Below are positions 7,882 to 9,028 of a DNA stretch of 9,028 nucleotides, one piece after another. Each line of letters begins with the position of its first letter. The stretch's first letter is position 1. The translations under genes and the position numbers were made by a program. The stretch comes from an uncultured Duganella sp. (lineage in GTDB: Bacteria > Pseudomonadota > Gammaproteobacteria > Burkholderiales > Burkholderiaceae): assembly GCA_946482635.1 (NCBI GenBank), contig CAMLSG010000224.1:1-9028 (forward strand), given 5' to 3'. The notes under the pieces are model-generated. The model made no database searches. It had not been told where the DNA came from and saw only the letters and a list, made by a program, of their open reading frames with translations.

Positions 7882-7904
7882 GGAAAGGGGCATAGACTCT
7901 TTCC
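7882..7904 (+). promoter_or_regulatory. Hairpin and -10-like box abutting the transposase start
   Basis: GGAAAG (7882-7887) and CTTTCC (7899-7904) form a 6-bp stem with an 11-base loop that ends at the base before ATG 7905. The purine-rich GGAAAGGGG could act as a ribosome site but lies about 14 bases from the ATG, too far for normal use, and is half buried in the stem. TAGACT at 7893-7898 resembles a -10 box whose transcript would begin at or near the ATG itself, giving a leaderless message. No good -35 is present. Either reading implies weak expression. Confidence 0.4.
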
Positions 7905-8747
7905 ATGAACCGACCACTCAGAATCCATCTCAGCGATGCCCTTTACCACATCACTGCACGCGGAGATCGCAAAGACCGCATTTTTAGGTCCGATAGCGAC
8001 CGGCTGACCTGGCTTACGCTGTTAGGTCAGACTTGTGACCGCTTCAATCTGGATGTGTTGGCTTACTGCCAGATGACCAACCACTTTCATATTTTGCTTG
8101 AGACAGCTGACGGCCACCTTTCACGAGGCATGCGACACCTGAACGGGAGCTATTCGCAGTACTTCAATCGCGCCCATGGGCTAGTCGGGCACGTATTCCA
8201 GGGGCGTTTTAAGGCAATTATCTGCCAGCGCGAGCTTTACATGAAGGAAGTGGCGCGGTACATCGAACTCAATCCCGTGCGCGCGAAAATGGTGGCCTGC
8301 CCTTCTACGTGGCCATGGAGCAGCTATAGCGCAACGATAGGTTTACTTGACGGGCCAGCGTGGCTACGATCCGATGTTCTGCTCTCCCATTTCGATACGA
8401 ATAAGCGTGAAGCTCGGCAAGCATACGCAGAATTCGTTGCCGCCGGCATCGGCAGACCTAGTCCCTTTGCGTCGGTCTCGAACCAGCTCTTGCTTGGGGA
8501 CGAGGAATTCTGCGCACGTGCGGTTGGTCGTTACTCGCAAGGCGATTTAATGGAGGTCAAGCGCTCCCAACGGCGGGCACTTGCACGCCCATTGCAGGAA
8601 TATTTCGTGGAATATCGGGATCCGAAGGAAGCCATGGCGCGCGCCTACCGCTCGCTTGCCTATTCAATGCCAGAAATTGCCAGATACGCACGAGTATCCG
8701 TCAAAACCGTCAGCCGAGCGATCAACGCTTTTGAAGGAACGTATTGA
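7905..8747 (+). CDS. REP-associated tyrosine transposase (RAYT, Y1/HUH type)
   Basis: A 280-residue single-strand DNA transposase-like protein of the TnpA-REP group (Y1_Tnp, related to IS200/IS605 TnpA). The opening RIHLSDALYHITARGDRKD is typical of the group. The HUH-type metal site is H60-F-H62 in MTNHFHILLE, and the likely nucleophile is Y119 in VARYIELNPVRAKM. GHVFQGRFKAI at 95-105 is another hallmark. The C-terminus (about 235-280: AYRSLAYSMPEIARYARVSVKTVSRAI) reads as a helix-turn-helix, as in longer RAYTs, and may help recognise the REP ends. All key residues are present, so the gene looks functional. RAYTs are normally single-copy, and their cellular role beyond spreading REPs is unresolved. 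It is bracketed by inverted repeats whose REP-like hairpins are the expected substrates. Codon use includes TTA and many A/T-ending codons absent from neighbours, suggesting transfer. A normally placed Shine-Dalgarno is missing. Confidence 0.93.
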   Translation: MNRPLRIHLSDALYHITARGDRKDRIFRSDSDRLTWLTLLGQTCDRFNLDVLAYCQMTNHFHILLETADGHLSRGMRHLNGSYSQYFNRAHGLVGHVFQGRFKAIICQRELYMKEVARYIELNPVRAKMVACPSTWPWSSYSATIGLLDGPAWLRSDVLLSHFDTNKREARQAYAEFVAAGIGRPSPFASVSNQLLLGDEEFCARAVGRYSQGDLMEVKRSQRRALARPLQEYFVEYRDPKEAMARAYRSLAYSMPEIARYARVSVKTVSRAINAFEGTY

Positions 8748-8752
8748 GAGAA

Positions 8753-8801
8753 ATCAAAGGTGCGCTGGGGCTGTCCAATTGACAGACCTGACCCTGAATT
8801 T
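8753..8801 (-). repeat. Right inverted repeat with REP-like hairpin
   Basis: Read on the minus strand from 8801, the sequence begins AAATTCAGGGTCAGGT, then CTGTC-AATTG-GACAG (hairpin at 8785-8771), a variable pentamer, and GCGCACCTTTGAT (8765-8753). Compared with the left end, positions 7 and 23 differ within the outer 31, plus three of the five spacer bases. The loop change (ATTTG to AATTG) leaves the stem intact. The repeat starts five bases after the transposase stop codon. Confidence 0.85.
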
Positions 8802-8996
8802 TCTCCGGCGATTCGCCCCTCCCAATCGTGCGCATGGGAATATTGCATCTCGTTATGCTAAGGAAAATGTTTCCGTGCGCGTTGCATAGTTGACAAAGTG
8901 AAGCATTTGCTCACGTTTTCACTTGACTGCCGCTCCTGCCGGAGTGACAGTAAGCCTTCCCTTCGCAATCCATCTTCATACCTGAGGTAGCGTCGA
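8802..8996. other. Gene-free spacer between the RAYT unit and the last gene
   Basis: No credible gene was seen in these 195 bp. TTGACA at 8890-8895 and TTGACT at 8923-8928 are -35-like, but neither has a convincing -10 at 16-18 bp. An imperfect hairpin spans 8926-8951 (ACTG..CTCC-TGCC-GGAG..CAGT) without a T run, so it is not an obvious terminator. The promoter of the gene at 8997 should be here. The spacer is more A/T-rich than the coding parts. Confidence 0.4.
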
Positions 8997-9028
8997 ATGA
9001 ACGACATGACCGAACTGCCGGAAGAGCT
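8997..9028 (+). CDS. Start of a gene cut by the right edge
   Basis: Only ten full codons are visible (MNDMTELPEE, then a partial codon). The ATG at 8997 follows GAGG at 8984-8987 with nine bases between, an acceptable ribosome site; ATG at 9006 is a less likely alternative. The residue mix is plausible for a cytoplasmic protein, but too little is present to name a family. Confidence 0.4.
   Translation, partial: MNDMTELPEE

Larger units (their letters stand above)
7755..8801. mobile_element. RAYT unit: REP-associated transposase gene between 49-bp inverted repeats
   Basis: A 1047-bp unit made of a left repeat, a hairpin terminator, a Y1 transposase gene and a right repeat. The outer 49 bp of the two ends are inverted copies of each other with five mismatches (44 of 49 match). 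Within each, the outer 31 bp match at 29 positions, and the inner 13 bp (GCGCACCTTTGAT) match perfectly. The gene inside is visibly richer in A/T than the flanking genes. No target-site duplication is seen, which fits HUH-type Y1 enzymes. The known arrangement in other bacteria is a single-copy RAYT gene flanked by REP sequences that it can also mobilise in trans; whether this unit as a whole moves is not established. Confidence 0.8.

Noticed and set aside
7755..8801. CRISPR-like or tandem repeat array
   Set aside because: There are only two copies, inverted and flanking one gene; this is the layout of element ends, not an array.
8581..8889. A 102-codon open frame on the plus strand
   Set aside because: It overlaps the transposase in another frame and runs through the right repeat; it has no ribosome site or recognisable content.
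8890..8918. Perfect TTGACA -35 as a full promoter
   Set aside because: No acceptable -10 hexamer at 16-18 bp; kept only as a note on the spacer.

Overview
The window looks like chromosomal DNA of a GC-rich Gram-negative bacterium. The gene types (CHASE-domain hybrid-type sensor kinase, exported PHP-fold hydrolase, YpfJ-type zinc peptidase, periplasmic prolyl oligopeptidase) and the composition fit a betaproteobacterium of the Oxalobacteraceae kind (Massilia, Duganella or Janthinobacterium). That placement is an inference from composition and protein character; no marker gene is present.

Layout, left to right. (1) 1-1690, minus: the N-terminal 563 residues of a membrane sensor histidine kinase (TM, CHASE, TM, PAS, HisKA); its catalytic and any receiver domains lie off the left edge. 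(2) 1772-3415, plus, divergent from the kinase: an exported PHP-fold metallohydrolase of the CehA/McbA type. (3) 3402-4082, minus, overlapping the end of the hydrolase tail to tail: a membrane-anchored protein with weak Sel1-like helical repeats. (4) 4157-5035, plus, divergent from it: a YpfJ-family neutral zinc metallopeptidase. (5) 5036-5608, minus, abutting it tail to tail: an unrecognised exported protein with a probable TTG start. (6) 5672-7756, plus, divergent again: an exported prolyl oligopeptidase-family (S9A) serine peptidase. (7) 7755-8801: a REP-associated tyrosine transposase (RAYT) gene enclosed by a pair of 49-bp imperfect inverted repeats, each containing a REP-like hairpin. 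(8) 8802-9028: a gene-free spacer and the first ten codons of another gene on the plus strand.

Strand alternates at every junction in the chromosomal part, so there are no evident multi-gene operons. Three short divergent spacers (81, 74 and 63 bp) serve as back-to-back promoter regions, and two junctions are tail-to-tail with no room for a separate terminator. Most products carry a signal peptide or membrane anchor, so the neighbourhood concerns the cell envelope or periplasm, but nothing ties the genes into one pathway.

The most interesting part is the RAYT unit. Its ends match at 44 of 49 positions, its left end begins at the stop codon of the S9A peptidase gene, and it carries its own internal hairpin terminator upstream of the transposase. 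The transposase gene may also be translated from a leaderless or hairpin-masked start. I found no system that is clearly new at family level.
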